Positions 36,359 to 45,557 of a stretch of DNA of 64,000 bases are shown here, in pieces; the stretch's first letter is position 1, and the number at the start of each line of letters is the position of its first letter. The notes below the pieces were generated by a model that was given only the letters and a program-made list of their open reading frames with translations, was not told the DNA's origin and made no database searches. The position numbers and the translations under genes are program-made. This DNA comes from an uncultured Psychroserpens sp. (lineage in GTDB: Bacteria; Bacteroidota; Bacteroidia; Flavobacteriales; Flavobacteriaceae): NCBI RefSeq assembly GCF_947492715.1, contig NZ_CANLNS010000005.1, positions 248,001 to 312,000 of the forward strand, read 5' to 3'.

Positions 36359-36489
36359 TATAGTTTTGATTGATTAATATTTTTAAAATTCTACCTTTTT
36401 TAGATTATTAAGAATTATCAAAGCCTGAATTGTTGAAAAATGATGATGATTTGTCAAAATGTTTGATAAGCTATTAGCCTCATTTTACT

Positions 36490-37071
36490 TCAAGTTTTTC
36501 TCCATCCTCTTTTTTCAATGTTTCTAACATGTGTTTTGTCTTTTAGCGTTTTCAAGTATTGAGATAGCGCTTTCAATTCGTCATCGTTGAGATCGCCTAC
36601 ATACTCTTTTGGATAAATTGCATTCCCAAAATTATCACTTGATTTATGAGGTGTATCATCAATAATAAGCATCCTATCGAGGCTAAACCCTCTTCTCTTG
36701 AGCTTTTTTAATGGTTTAATAAAATTATAATGATCCATATATCTACTTTCATAGTTGCCAAAATCATCTGTATTTAAAAACCGTTTAGGCTTACATCTGC
36801 TTCTTCCCCAAACAAACTCTAATTTTAGTTCTGCAGGAAAAATAATGTCAACAACTTCTTCAACATAATCATCAGATGCAGATGACCATACAGCTATTAA
36901 AAAGTCATCCTTAATTTGATCTAAAAAATGATCTAAATATGGTCTGCGATAAACATAATAGTCAAATACTTTAAAATCTGCTTTTCTATTTAATTCCTTT
37001 GGAGTTGCATGAACTAAAGTTTCGTCAATGTCTAGAACGAGTAATATTTTATGATCTTCTTTTTGATTCAT
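36490..37071 (-). CDS. HAD-superfamily phosphatase of the NIF/FCP1-like group
   Basis: A 193-aa cytoplasmic HAD phosphatase. The catalytic motif is LVLDIDETLVHATP (DxDxT, residues 12-25), followed by RRPYLDHFLDQIKDDFLIAV with motif II Ser in VWSSASDDYVE and motif IV RMLIIDDTPHKS. This NLI-interacting-factor/FCP1-like type is best known in eukaryotes and is found scattered in bacteria. Substrate unknown. It lies 43 bp downstream of the TolB-like propeller gene on the same strand. Confidence 0.87.
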   Translation of the reverse strand: MNQKEDHKILLVLDIDETLVHATPKELNRKADFKVFDYYVYRRPYLDHFLDQIKDDFLIAVWSSASDDYVEEVVDIIFPAELKLEFVWGRSRCKPKRFLNTDDFGNYESRYMDHYNFIKPLKKLKRRGFSLDRMLIIDDTPHKSSDNFGNAIYPKEYVGDLNDDELKALSQYLKTLKDKTHVRNIEKRGWRKT

Positions 37072-37114
37072 TTTATAAAGACTAGCGAGATTTGGTTGTT
37101 TTACTATTTCAGAC

Positions 37115-38896
37115 TTAATTATCCAACTGCCAAAATATGACCTTATAGCTAAAGACTGAAAAGGCTATTTTATCCTCAACTGGGGAAAAGACAGGATGTG
37201 CTTTGTCTGTTGGGTCAAAGGTAAGTTGTTTCAATTGTTTACCATTAAAAGACACTTTGTATAATTGATAATATCCTTGGTCATCAGGTGCAATATAAGC
37301 TATCCATTGGTCGTTGGATGATAGGCCAATTCCAGAATATAGTTGATCACTGTTAAATGAATAGATTAATTTACCTTTCCCGCCATCTATTGGGATGCAC
37401 CATATTTCTTTTCGATTGTCATCCACCACATATTCTACAACTAGACTTTTACTATCAGAGGTCCATTGAACGTCTGTAAAACTGCCATTTTCTAAACCAA
37501 TTGGGGAAATTAATTTTTGCGGTGAGGTAACTTCACCTTTATCCTGGTCTATACCAACAATGATTAAACCCATTTTTTCGCCCTGTTTTGTGCCTGTTGT
37601 TGAAACAATCCACTTACCATCTTTTGACCATCTTGGCCAACCCGTTTCATATCCACCTTTAGTTAGCGGTTGCTCCATTTTATCTCCAGATACAGGCATA
37701 ATCCAAAGGTCATCAGTTTTATCTGCGTGTGTGTGAAATGCAATCCATTTGAGGTTCGGGGACCAGCACATGCCTTGATCTTCTGAATAGGAAGCTCTTA
37801 TGATGGTATCGGGTTGTTTAGCCGGACTTTCTCTGTTCACATAAGCCCAACCTAGATTTTGATCAATATCTGGGTACTTGGCATCGTCCATTACAGTCCT
37901 CCAGTTGCCATAGGTAAAAGCCACTCTTTTTCCATCGGGATGCCAGTAAGGAATTTCAGATTGAAACCCTGTGAGTGTGGTAGATGGACCGCCTTGACCA
38001 GAAACAGTTGCAATGGATATGCGATAATCTTTTAATTTGAATAACACTTTGCCGTCTTTACTGATGCTTGGAGCATAAGTGTCCTTAGAAAAGTTTGTAA
38101 GTTGCTGTTTTTGATTGGTTTCTAGATTTTGTTTCCATAATTCTAAAATTTTATTGTCATTTCCTGAGGCATAATACATGGACTTACCATCGTTTGTAAA
38201 TGCAATTTTACCATAAATGTTTCCACTTATTTTTTGAGCTTTTGGGTTTCCAAGATCAAGCTGAATATAGCGCTCATCATCTTTAATTACAATTCCGGCC
38301 CAACAAGATAAGTTCGGATTCCATTGTAAGGATGTTACGTGTTCAAAATCTGAAACCACTTTTGGATTGTTACCACCTGCTTCAAATTCAATGACAGCGG
38401 TTCTTCCATTTAGATTAGCACTACCAGCAATGTGTTTTCCGTCTAAAGACCAAGTAAGCTCTCGCAGGTTATGCCGAGAAATCTCGGTTTTTGTACCATC
38501 TGGCTTTATTACAATAAATGCCTCTTTATCTGGCCATAACGGTTTACTAGTATTTGCTTGAATGTTGTATGTATACCATGTCTTGCGTGGTCCTCCTAAT
38601 TCGTAGGTAATGAGATTGCCATTAGGTGTCCACGTAAAATAGCGAATAATAGATCCGTTATTAGCGAGTTTAGTTGATATGCCTCCAGTAATAGATTGAA
38701 TTTCTAATCGCCTTGAATCAGAAAAGGCAACTAATTTACCATCTGGTGATACAGCACCAATAGGATCGCGATAAGCTACAGGTCCTTTTTGCTTGACAAT
38801 ATTTACAAGTTGAAATTCATCTTGGGCCACACAAAAATCGGATATGAAGAAAAGAAACAACACATTCGACAAAATAAAAAGATGTGATTTCGACAT
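37115..38896 (-). CDS. Large TolB-like beta-propeller protein (PD40 repeats), exported
   Basis: A 593-aa exported protein (signal peptide cut near residue 25, CVAQ). It consists of about ten to twelve PD40 blades, for example SKDGKWIVSTTGTKQGEKMG, SPNLKWIAFHTHADKTDDLW and SSNDQWIAYIAPDDQGYYQL. There is no peptidase domain after the propeller, so it is not a DPP IV-type enzyme. A second, shorter paralogue-like propeller lies at 23.5 kb. Probable binding or scaffold role in the envelope. Confidence 0.83.
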   Translation of the reverse strand: MSKSHLFILSNVLFLFFISDFCVAQDEFQLVNIVKQKGPVAYRDPIGAVSPDGKLVAFSDSRRLEIQSITGGISTKLANNGSIIRYFTWTPNGNLITYELGGPRKTWYTYNIQANTSKPLWPDKEAFIVIKPDGTKTEISRHNLRELTWSLDGKHIAGSANLNGRTAVIEFEAGGNNPKVVSDFEHVTSLQWNPNLSCWAGIVIKDDERYIQLDLGNPKAQKISGNIYGKIAFTNDGKSMYYASGNDNKILELWKQNLETNQKQQLTNFSKDTYAPSISKDGKVLFKLKDYRISIATVSGQGGPSTTLTGFQSEIPYWHPDGKRVAFTYGNWRTVMDDAKYPDIDQNLGWAYVNRESPAKQPDTIIRASYSEDQGMCWSPNLKWIAFHTHADKTDDLWIMPVSGDKMEQPLTKGGYETGWPRWSKDGKWIVSTTGTKQGEKMGLIIVGIDQDKGEVTSPQKLISPIGLENGSFTDVQWTSDSKSLVVEYVVDDNRKEIWCIPIDGGKGKLIYSFNSDQLYSGIGLSSNDQWIAYIAPDDQGYYQLYKVSFNGKQLKQLTFDPTDKAHPVFSPVEDKIAFSVFSYKVIFWQLDN

Positions 38897-39121
38897 GATT
38901 ATTAAGTTTAAAAAGAAATATAATAAAAATAGACGTTTAGCACGTGATTTTTAACACTCTAAGGACTATTAATTAACTGAACACGTTGCTGTTTGGATTG
39001 TGTTCTATTCAGGGGTTTTTAATGTATTCCTTTCAACTTTTAAGCGATCAATACTGTTTGTAATACATAGTAATAATATAATCGCTATAAGATTAAAATT
39101 TACTTATATATATCAAAAGTG

Positions 39122-39688
39122 CTATTGTGAGGCGTGTTTTTTAATTGATTCTGCTATGCTCTCAAACCATAAGTCTCTTTCATTAACAACAAAATTAAAG
39201 ACCTTGTTATCAAGTGTTACAATTTTGATTTTGTTGTCAATAATTTTAGCGGTTTTTCCTTTAATGATTGTTTTGATATTCTGATATGCAATAGTCGTTT
39301 GTTCTTTTCGGATATTCAATTTATGCGACTTAAATATCATTTTTTTATTGGTCAGAAATAGTTTTCCACCAACACCACCTATCCCTCGAAATACATTTGC
39401 AGGACCTTCAATTTCAATAATTTCGTCGGGTTCTAATTCTGGTTTTATTGCAGCTCCCATTGTATTCGAGAATCTTCCAGCAAGTTTTTCATTAATGTAA
39501 GGAAAACCGATTCCAAAAATAATCCCGAATACTACGCCTTGAAAAATGATACTATTACTAGTGTAAATGTCTTCATCTGAAAAATAATCAAATGTCCACA
39601 GTAAAATGGAATAAAGAATTGCAGTTCCGACGGCGAATAGTATTCGGAATTTCAAGCTCATTTTTATTAATTTCGTTCCTATTTCCAT
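39122..39688 (-). CDS. Membrane protein with GRAM/PH-like domain
   Basis: A 188-aa protein. Two membrane helices at about residues 12-30 and 42-62 are followed by a PH/GRAM-like barrel (about 85-180) with PDEIIEIEGPANVFRGIGGVGG and GKLFLTNKKMIFKSHKLNIR, which is the GRAM signature. Possibly binds membrane lipids. An open frame on the opposite strand (39000-39284) is a shadow of it. Confidence 0.75.
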   Translation of the reverse strand: MEIGTKLIKMSLKFRILFAVGTAILYSILLWTFDYFSDEDIYTSNSIIFQGVVFGIIFGIGFPYINEKLAGRFSNTMGAAIKPELEPDEIIEIEGPANVFRGIGGVGGKLFLTNKKMIFKSHKLNIRKEQTTIAYQNIKTIIKGKTAKIIDNKIKIVTLDNKVFNFVVNERDLWFESIAESIKKHASQ

Positions 39689-39811
39689 ATTGCTTTTCTA
39701 AGATATAATGGGATGTGTTTGTCTAAGGTTAGTAGTGTTAGTATACATAAAGTTACAGATTATTCTAAACCAGAAGGACATCAAGATGAACTTCAGAGTA
39801 TGCCAAAGTAA

Positions 39812-40309
39812 TTAATTAAATACGCTATCGTAAGGTCTTTTTTTTACTTTTTCTTTTAAAAACCCAAGTACTTTTTGAAAATCAGATGCATCCATTTGGG
39901 TTTCACTTATTATCAAATTGTGTTCGTCTTTATTTTTCCTAAACATAACAATATGGATTGAATTGACCACTTTATAATTCAATATATCTGTCCAATTTAT
40001 GTCTTGATGGTTTCTTTTGCTTTCATATATTAGGCTTTCGTCTGTGAATTTAAATGAACCAAAATGCAACATTTCTGAAACTTTATTGGCAGGTAAATAT
40101 TCTAAATACACCTTTTTATATGTTTTGTATGTGCCATTTAGCATATAGAACCAAAAAAAAGATAAAACGGCACCTAATAATAGAAGACTGCCAAAATTTC
40201 TATAATCGAGCGCGATTGAAACTATGCCAGCAATCAAACAGATAACGCCAATTACGACACTTAATGTTCTAAATATATATATGTCGTTATCTATATTTGG
40301 CATTTGCAT
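39812..40309 (-). CDS. YcxB-like small membrane protein
   Basis: A 165-aa protein with two membrane helices (about 14-29 and 33-54) followed by a YcxB-like cytoplasmic domain (FTDESLIYESKRNHQDINWT; DILNYKVVNSIHIVMFRKNK). Its start lies inside the end of the GNAT gene (23-bp overlap), so the two are coupled. Function unknown. Confidence 0.72.
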   Translation of the reverse strand: MQMPNIDNDIYIFRTLSVVIGVICLIAGIVSIALDYRNFGSLLLLGAVLSFFWFYMLNGTYKTYKKVYLEYLPANKVSEMLHFGSFKFTDESLIYESKRNHQDINWTDILNYKVVNSIHIVMFRKNKDEHNLIISETQMDASDFQKVLGFLKEKVKKRPYDSVFN

Positions 40310-40826
40310 TTATAAGATTTTTGTCACACCAATACCAAATAGCGTCTTCGCTTTCGGGTTCATATGGCGCAAATTTATCGAATTTCATTCCAACTTTTTC
40401 CATCACTCTGATAGACGCTTTGTTTTCTTTTTCTGCAATGGCAATTATCTTTTTTAATTTGAGTCTATCAAATCCATAATTTAAAATTGCATGTGAAGCT
40501 TCGGTTGCAATGCCTAATCCCCAATATTCAGGTAAGAACCTATAACCAAGATCAATTTCATCAAATTCTGGGAGATATGCCAATCCTGACCAACCGACAA
40601 ATTGATTTCCATTTTTTAATATAGTCGCCCATCTACCAAATCCATATTTTTTATAATTAATAATTCTTTTTTCTATAGCCTTTGTCATTGCTTCTATAGA
40701 TTTCACTACAGGTTCTCCAGTATATTTCTGTACCTCAGGATTAGAATGTAATTTAAATAATGCCTCTTTGTCATCAAGGGTGATTTCTCTTAATAATAAC
40801 CTTTCTGTTTCGATTAAAGTTTTCAT
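40287..40826 (-). CDS. GNAT-family acetyltransferase (RimJ/RimL type)
   Basis: A 179-aa GNAT beginning TLIETERLLLREITLDDKEA, then FLPEYWGLGIATEASHAILN (acetyl-CoA loop) and AIAEKENKASIRVMEKVGMK. This is the RimJ/RimL pattern, which acetylates protein N-termini or small molecules such as antibiotics. Substrate not deducible. Overlaps the YcxB-like gene by 23 bp. Confidence 0.9.
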   Translation of the reverse strand: MKTLIETERLLLREITLDDKEALFKLHSNPEVQKYTGEPVVKSIEAMTKAIEKRIINYKKYGFGRWATILKNGNQFVGWSGLAYLPEFDEIDLGYRFLPEYWGLGIATEASHAILNYGFDRLKLKKIIAIAEKENKASIRVMEKVGMKFDKFAPYEPESEDAIWYWCDKNLINANAKYR

Positions 40827-40844
40827 GCAATTACTTATAACACG

Positions 40845-40910
40845 TTTATTAATGATTAGCTGGATAGGGTAGGTCTAAGATACTAAAAGGGAAGAAACCA
40901 GATGAAAATT
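40845..40910 (-). repeat. Decayed copy of the cassette-type repeat
   Basis: AGGTCTAAGATACTAAAAGG then GAAGAAACCAGATGAAAA (40871-40908) matches the repeat at 51772-51931 (AGGTCTAAGATAGTAAAAGG). The arms have diverged. Confidence 0.5.
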
Positions 40911-40923
40911 TACCATAAATTAA

Positions 40924-41406
40924 CTAGTCTGAAATTGTTGAAGTTTGTCCGCATAGCAGTTTCCATCCATCGTGTCGCTTTACTACAACGCCAGTTTCAA
41001 CAAGTTTGACTTTAAAAACTTGTCCTGATGTGTCTATCACTATAGAACTTAATTTACCTGTATATGTTGCAAACTCTTTAGTTAAAGGGTTGATTTTTAA
41101 TACGTCCCATTGGTTGTCAATAGATTGATAACGTGGAGCACTTTGTTTGAGTATTGTGACCACAGAATCGTATGAAATGGATGATGTATATCCTGGAGGT
41201 GTCCAGAAAAACGCCTTAGAATTATCGAGGTATTTAAATTCGGCTGTAAGTCCTGATTCTCGAATGTCGTCAAAGTAACTGTTCAATGTTTGCTTGACGT
41301 CATCAGCAACTTCAATGCTCTGTTTCTCTGTAATCGTTTTAGGCTCATTACATGATACTGCAGTTAGCAGGCAGGATATTGTTACTATTTTAAGAAGGTA
41401 TCTCAA
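40924..41406 (-). CDS. NTF2-like lipoprotein
   Basis: A 160-aa lipoprotein (lipobox Cys19, TAVSC). The mature part begins VADDVKQTLNSYFDDIRESG and ends RHDGWKLLCGQTSTIS, the shape of an NTF2/SnoaL cone. An adjacent 155-aa gene has the same fold, so this is either a tandem duplication or two related acquisitions. Ligand unknown. Confidence 0.78.
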   Translation of the reverse strand: MRYLLKIVTISCLLTAVSCNEPKTITEKQSIEVADDVKQTLNSYFDDIRESGLTAEFKYLDNSKAFFWTPPGYTSSISYDSVVTILKQSAPRYQSIDNQWDVLKINPLTKEFATYTGKLSSIVIDTSGQVFKVKLVETGVVVKRHDGWKLLCGQTSTISD

Positions 41407-41424
41407 ATCACTTTTTTTATGTTA

Positions 41425-41892
41425 TTACCAATATTCAAAGATTCGAGCTATTTTACCGTTTTTAAATTCAAAAAGTGTCATTTGAGGTTCTCCATCTTCG
41501 GTTTTACCATCTTTTTTTTTCACGAACACTTTTTGAACAACAACAGCATTCAGTCCGATAATTTCGTTTAGTATTTTAATCTCTTTGATTTTTCCATCAT
41601 AACCTCCATTTTTTTGGTTTCGGACATATCCTTTATACAAATCGTCACGAGTATATATTCCACCATATTTTGGGTGAACATATGTGAAATCTTTCGTGAA
41701 AAGTTCAAAGGCGTTGTTGATATCTTCCACAGTAGAATTTGCTTGAAATATTTTAAGGTTTAAATCATAATATTTCTTAACCATTGTTTTAAGGGAGTCC
41801 TTATGGTCTTTTGTGACATCCTGTGCATTAATTTGATTAGTGGCTACTAGAATTAAGAAAAGAGGAATTAATAATTTTAGATATGTTTTCAT
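41425..41892 (-). CDS. NTF2-like (SnoaL/DUF4440) exported protein
   Basis: A 155-aa protein with a signal peptide (cut near residue 23, INAQ). The NTF2-like domain has DLNLKIFQANSTVEDINNAF, THPKYG-like strands and a final MTLFEFKNGKIARIFEYW, the classic SnoaL ending. Upstream member of a two-gene unit with the NTF2-like lipoprotein (18-bp gap). A well-conserved repeat copy follows its start. Confidence 0.8.
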   Translation of the reverse strand: MKTYLKLLIPLFLILVATNQINAQDVTKDHKDSLKTMVKKYYDLNLKIFQANSTVEDINNAFELFTKDFTYVHPKYGGIYTRDDLYKGYVRNQKNGGYDGKIKEIKILNEIIGLNAVVVQKVFVKKKDGKTEDGEPQMTLFEFKNGKIARIFEYW

Positions 41893-41901
41893 TTTCGATT
41901 G

Positions 41902-42060
41902 TTCAAACGCGTTCGTGTTTATTTTCGTTGGTAAGAAAGAACTAAGTTAGTAAAAGAAAATGAACCAGAGGGAACCTGTGATGTCTTAGTTGTGTTAGTT
42001 GGTTACGCCATGATACTTGTATGTAAAAATCATCAATTAACTTTTTACATTGTGAATACT
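41902..42060 (-). repeat. Cassette-type repeat copy, moderately conserved
   Basis: Left end TTCAAACGCGTTCGTG, then TTCGTTGGTAAGAAAGAACT and the core AAGTTAGTAAAAGAAAATGA followed by ACCAGAGGG (about 41940-41972). The right arm is diverged (TAATTAACTTTTTACATTG pattern). It separates the NTF2-like pair from mltG. Confidence 0.7.
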
Positions 42061-42061
42061 G

Positions 42062-43102
42062 TTAATTTTTAGCTTGCTTTTCGATGCTATCCAACCAGCG
42101 ATGATATTTCCTAGCATTTCTATGATGTTCTGTTATCGTTTCTGCAAAAACATGATAACCTGGATCTTCTGGTTTTACACACATGTAAAAGAAATTATGC
42201 TTTTCCGAATCCAAAACGGCATCAATACTTTTGATGGAAGCCATACTTATAGGTCCTGGCGGAAGTCCCTTGTGTAAATACGTATTATAAGGAGAATCGA
42301 AACGAATATGCTTATATAAAATCCTTGTTGCTCTAAAGTCTCTTGTTGCAAATTTTGCTGTAGGATCTGCATCTAATTTCATGCCTATTCTCATTCGATT
42401 TAAATATAATCCTGCAACTCGTTTTTTTTCTTCATCCTTTGAAATTTCCCTTTCCACAATTGAAGCTAAGGTATACACCTCTTCGGGAGTCAATCCTATT
42501 TTTTGTGCTTTTGCAAGTCTGTTGTTAGCATTCCAAAAACGTTTATGTTCTTTAATCATGCGTTCAAAAAAGTCCTTTTCATTTGTGTTCCAATAAAATT
42601 CATATGTATTTGGAATAAACAAGCTCATAAGGGTCTCATTGGTGTATCCGAATTTGGTTATATAATCCTCATTTTGAAAAAGGTTAAGCAAATCTGTTGA
42701 GTCACTTTCTATAAATCTAGCGGCTTTGCCTGCGACATCTGACAATAACCAACCGTGAGTTAAAACTAAATTTACAGTTTCCTGTTTTCCTGCTCTGAGA
42801 TGACTTATTAATGAACGATTACTCCAAGAAGGCTTAATTTTATAGCGTCCAGATCTCATAATACTTTTTTTGTAATTCATCATTTCTGACACCTCGCGAA
42901 AGGAAACCGTATCTATGATTTGGTTATTCTTATAGAGGATGTCAACGACATCATTGAATGAGGAATTTGCCGGAATAATAACAGAAGTGTTCTCCAGTTT
43001 TTCAGGAACATTAGGCCCCATTATTCTTAAATATTTATAGTAGCCAAAGATGCCTCCTATAATACCAAGAATTAATAGTCCCCAAAGTATTTTTTTTAGC
43101 AT
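42062..43102 (-). CDS. mltG: Endolytic murein transglycosylase
   Basis: Inner-membrane lytic transglycosylase that ends growing glycan strands; 346 aa. One N-terminal membrane helix (about 5-22) is followed by the LysM-like/YceG domain. The active-site region LASIVEREISKDEEKKRVAG contains the catalytic Glu, and NRMRIGMKLDADPTAKFA and GLPPGPISMASIKSIDAVL follow. A housekeeping gene embedded among accessory genes. Start at M1, two codons before the hydrophobic helix. Confidence 0.95.
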   Translation of the reverse strand: MLKKILWGLLILGIIGGIFGYYKYLRIMGPNVPEKLENTSVIIPANSSFNDVVDILYKNNQIIDTVSFREVSEMMNYKKSIMRSGRYKIKPSWSNRSLISHLRAGKQETVNLVLTHGWLLSDVAGKAARFIESDSTDLLNLFQNEDYITKFGYTNETLMSLFIPNTYEFYWNTNEKDFFERMIKEHKRFWNANNRLAKAQKIGLTPEEVYTLASIVEREISKDEEKKRVAGLYLNRMRIGMKLDADPTAKFATRDFRATRILYKHIRFDSPYNTYLHKGLPPGPISMASIKSIDAVLDSEKHNFFYMCVKPEDPGYHVFAETITEHHRNARKYHRWLDSIEKQAKN

Positions 43103-43166
43103 CTAGTTTTCGTTTTTTTTCTAATGACTGTCAACAAGTTTGTGTTATAATTGATTACGTATTGTT

Positions 43167-43589
43167 CTATTCTTTTGACGACCTATTTTTATATGTTGTG
43201 TATTTAAATCTTCCGCTTCCAAGTGTTCCATGTTCTCCAATGTCAACAATCCAATAATCTCCGCCACTTCTAAAGTTCCATTTTCCATGTTCAATTTTAC
43301 TGCCTTCTATTGAAACTAAATACGTATTGTCGTCATTCAGTTTTAAAATACATGAATCACAATTTGGATATTCGGTTAAATCATAAATTCCAACATAGTC
43401 TAATTCAGCATCTCTATGATTTTGATATTGACTATAACTGAAAAGGGCTAGCGGTATTAACGATATTATTATAAATAGAGTACCACTCAATTTCTTTTTT
43501 CTTTTAATACATACAATTAAAGTCAAAAGGATAGGAATAATGAGTATCACATAAATTCCGAAAACAATGAGTTCTCCTAATGCCGACAT
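43167..43589 (-). CDS. Membrane protein of unknown function, 140 aa
   Basis: Two membrane helices (about 8-27 and 34-52), then a C-terminal domain of beta strands (DSCILKLNDDNTYLVSIEGS; HGKWNFRSGGDYWIVDIGEH) that reads like a small lipocalin-like or beta-clip unit with a CDSC pair. No family recognised. Flanked by repeat copies, so it is probably a cassette gene. Confidence 0.65.
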   Translation of the reverse strand: MSALGELIVFGIYVILIIPILLTLIVCIKRKKKLSGTLFIIISLIPLALFSYSQYQNHRDAELDYVGIYDLTEYPNCDSCILKLNDDNTYLVSIEGSKIEHGKWNFRSGGDYWIVDIGEHGTLGSGRFKYTTYKNRSSKE

Positions 43590-43595
43590 TTAGTT

Positions 43596-43757
43596 TTGTT
43601 AAAGGTTTATACAGGTTTGCCCAAAAAAATCTACCAGTTTTAATAATTGATTGAACGCGCAAGAACTAAATTAGCAAAAGAAAACGAACCAGAGGAAAAA
43701 TAGGTAAGATTTTACGAGTGCTGGGACTAGTAATTGAGTATTCACATGGTTAGCCAC
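43596..43757 (-). repeat. Cassette-type repeat copy
   Basis: Contains the ATCTACCAGTTTTAATAATT element (related to the ~100-bp module of later copies), then the core AAGAACTAAATTAGCAAAAG and AAAACGAACCAGAGGAAAA (43670-43700), and ends TTCACATGGTTAGCCAC with GTTAGCCAC at 43749-43757. Confidence 0.75.
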
Positions 43758-43772
43758 TACTAGTATTTTAAA

Positions 43773-44159
43773 CTAACTATAAATAGTTATTAAGCAAAAA
43801 GTATTTGCTAGACCTAAAACAAGTTCAAATAGAATTCCTTGGGTAATTTGTTTACTTGGTTTACCATCAAGTTTTAAGCTAATTAATCTACCAATTGCGA
43901 AACCTAGAAAAATTAGAGATGCAATAAGGTGTGAAGAAAAGGTAAGTTTTTCAATAAATAAACCGAAAGCGATAATAATTCCTGCCGAAAGCATTACTGC
44001 ACTAACTCCTCTCATTTCGTTTAAAAGACTAGCATCACGTTCTAGTCTGATTCCTGAATTCTTTCCATAAGTTTTGATAGGATTACTCAACCTCATTATA
44101 CCAACGAAGACGAGCATTAAAGCCGATAATGATAAAGTTGCGATACTGATAATTTCCAT
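43773..44159 (-). CDS. DUF4345 family small membrane protein
   Basis: I choose the ATG at 44159 (MEIISIATLS), giving 128 aa; the upstream ATG at 44213 adds 18 polar residues absent from such proteins. Four membrane helices are present. The conserved loop between helices one and two has LERDASLLNEMRGVSAVMLS, the DUF4345 signature. It follows a WYL-type regulator gene on the same strand, which may control it. Confidence 0.78.
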   Translation of the reverse strand: MEIISIATLSLSALMLVFVGIMRLSNPIKTYGKNSGIRLERDASLLNEMRGVSAVMLSAGIIIAFGLFIEKLTFSSHLIASLIFLGFAIGRLISLKLDGKPSKQITQGILFELVLGLANTFCLITIYS

Positions 44160-44220
44160 TTTTAGATGTTTTAGTATTAATATATCTGCAAATGTAAATT
44201 GAGGTTGTGACAAAGGTATG

Positions 44221-44931
44221 TCAAGGGTGTTTTTGATGCTTTACATATTTTTCAAAATATTCTTTTATAGACATATTATGCGGACTAAATGTTTCGGTAT
44301 CAGTCCTAAGATTTTGGATGAAATCTATTCTGAAATGTCTAAAATCATTTCGTAATCGACAAAAGGCGATTAACAGAAAATCTCCATGAATACTGTAAAT
44401 AGCAAACGGCTCAATGCTTCTAGTGGATTGTTTGTTTTCGGAAGAAAGATACTCCATATTTAAGACTTTATATTGGGTTATAGCCGATTGTATTTGCATT
44501 AGATTATTACTAGTTTTCTCTTCGTTATTGTTTCCACTAAAGTAGATCCTGTCTGCTAACAAATCTGCGTTTCCTTTTTGAGAGTATCGTAAGATGGCTT
44601 TTATTTTTTCTATGGCGCTTGTGGTGTTTTTAACAAGCGATGCGTCTTTGTTTTTGATTGCTAATTGTTCAATTGTGATTAAGGCATTTGCTTCTTCCTC
44701 GGTAAAGAGAACAGGAGGAAGGTGATAGCCTTCCATAATAGAATAGCCTTTTCCTTCTTCGGTTACAATAGGTATTCCCGATTTTTCTAGGGTACGAATG
44801 TCTCGATAAATGGTTCTTACACTAACGCCATGTTTTTCAGCAAGTTGTTTTGCCGTAATAATTCTTTTAGATTGTAGTTGAGTAAGAATAGCAGTTAATC
44901 TTGAAAGTCTAGGTTTTTCTTTTTCCTCCAT
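44221..44931 (-). CDS. YafY-type transcriptional regulator (HTH + WYL domain)
   Basis: A 236-aa regulator. The N-terminal DeoR-like winged HTH (about 8-65) has TAKQLAEKHGVSVRTIYRDI, followed by IPIVTEEGKGYSIMEGYHLP. The C-terminal WYL domain (about 140-225) has RSIEPFAIYSIHGDFLLIAF and CRLRNDFRHFRIDFIQNL. WYL domains sense nucleic acids or nucleotides in several systems. Probably controls the DUF4345 gene 61 bp downstream. Confidence 0.9.
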   Translation of the reverse strand: MEEKEKPRLSRLTAILTQLQSKRIITAKQLAEKHGVSVRTIYRDIRTLEKSGIPIVTEEGKGYSIMEGYHLPPVLFTEEEANALITIEQLAIKNKDASLVKNTTSAIEKIKAILRYSQKGNADLLADRIYFSGNNNEEKTSNNLMQIQSAITQYKVLNMEYLSSENKQSTRSIEPFAIYSIHGDFLLIAFCRLRNDFRHFRIDFIQNLRTDTETFSPHNMSIKEYFEKYVKHQKHP

Positions 44932-45093
44932 ATAGGTGTTTTCTGCTTGTAATCAATGTACTTGAGTAGGGTTAGCCTTTGGTTATTTAATTTAGCCATA
45001 ATTAGGTTAGTTTGAGGAACTCACTTAATTCATAGGCAACAAATATTGTTAAAATAGATAATTCTGTTTTATAAGATTCTGGTTTTCTAAAAG

Positions 45094-45528
45094 TTACTGT
45101 CTACAAGCACACTCATGATGTTCATTGAGATATGCAATTGTTTCCATACTGAGTTGTTCTACAACAGGAATGTTTATGTCTGTTAGTTTCTTAAAATAAA
45201 TACAAGCTTTTCCCATTTTGAATTTGCCTAAATCCTCCAAAAGCGCATCACTTTTTTCTGTTTTGGAATAGATATAGAGCGAAAATTGAGCTTTTCGCGG
45301 AGAGAAACCTAACAAAGGAGCATTACCCTCATGGCCGCTTGCATATTTATAATGATACCTTCCAAAACCAATTATTGTTGGACCCCACATTCTTGGTTTA
45401 AAACCCGACCATTCGCTCATTAATTCTATTAATTTATAACTATCAGCTTTCTTTTGATCATTATCTACGTATGATTCAATAAAATCAAAGACGTCTACTT
45501 CGGTTTTGGTGGTTTTATTTTTAGCCAT
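45094..45528 (-). CDS. DUF1801 family protein
   Basis: A 144-aa cytoplasmic protein with the DUF1801 (YdhG-like) pattern: VFDFIESYVDNDQKKADSYK, then WGPTIIGFGRYHYKYASG and FSPRKAQFSLYIYSK. It ends in a Cys pair (CACRQ). Function unproven; iron-related roles have been proposed for relatives. It lies in the accessory region next to a lipoprotein cassette. Confidence 0.87.
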   Translation of the reverse strand: MAKNKTTKTEVDVFDFIESYVDNDQKKADSYKLIELMSEWSGFKPRMWGPTIIGFGRYHYKYASGHEGNAPLLGFSPRKAQFSLYIYSKTEKSDALLEDLGKFKMGKACIYFKKLTDINIPVVEQLSMETIAYLNEHHECACRQ

Positions 45529-45557
45529 TTCGTTATGATTTTAAGTTGCCTTACAAT

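Noticed and set aside
39000-39284. 94-aa plus-strand frame
   Set aside because: Overlaps the GRAM-domain gene on the other strand, which has a recognisable domain; Ser/Leu-rich shadow composition.
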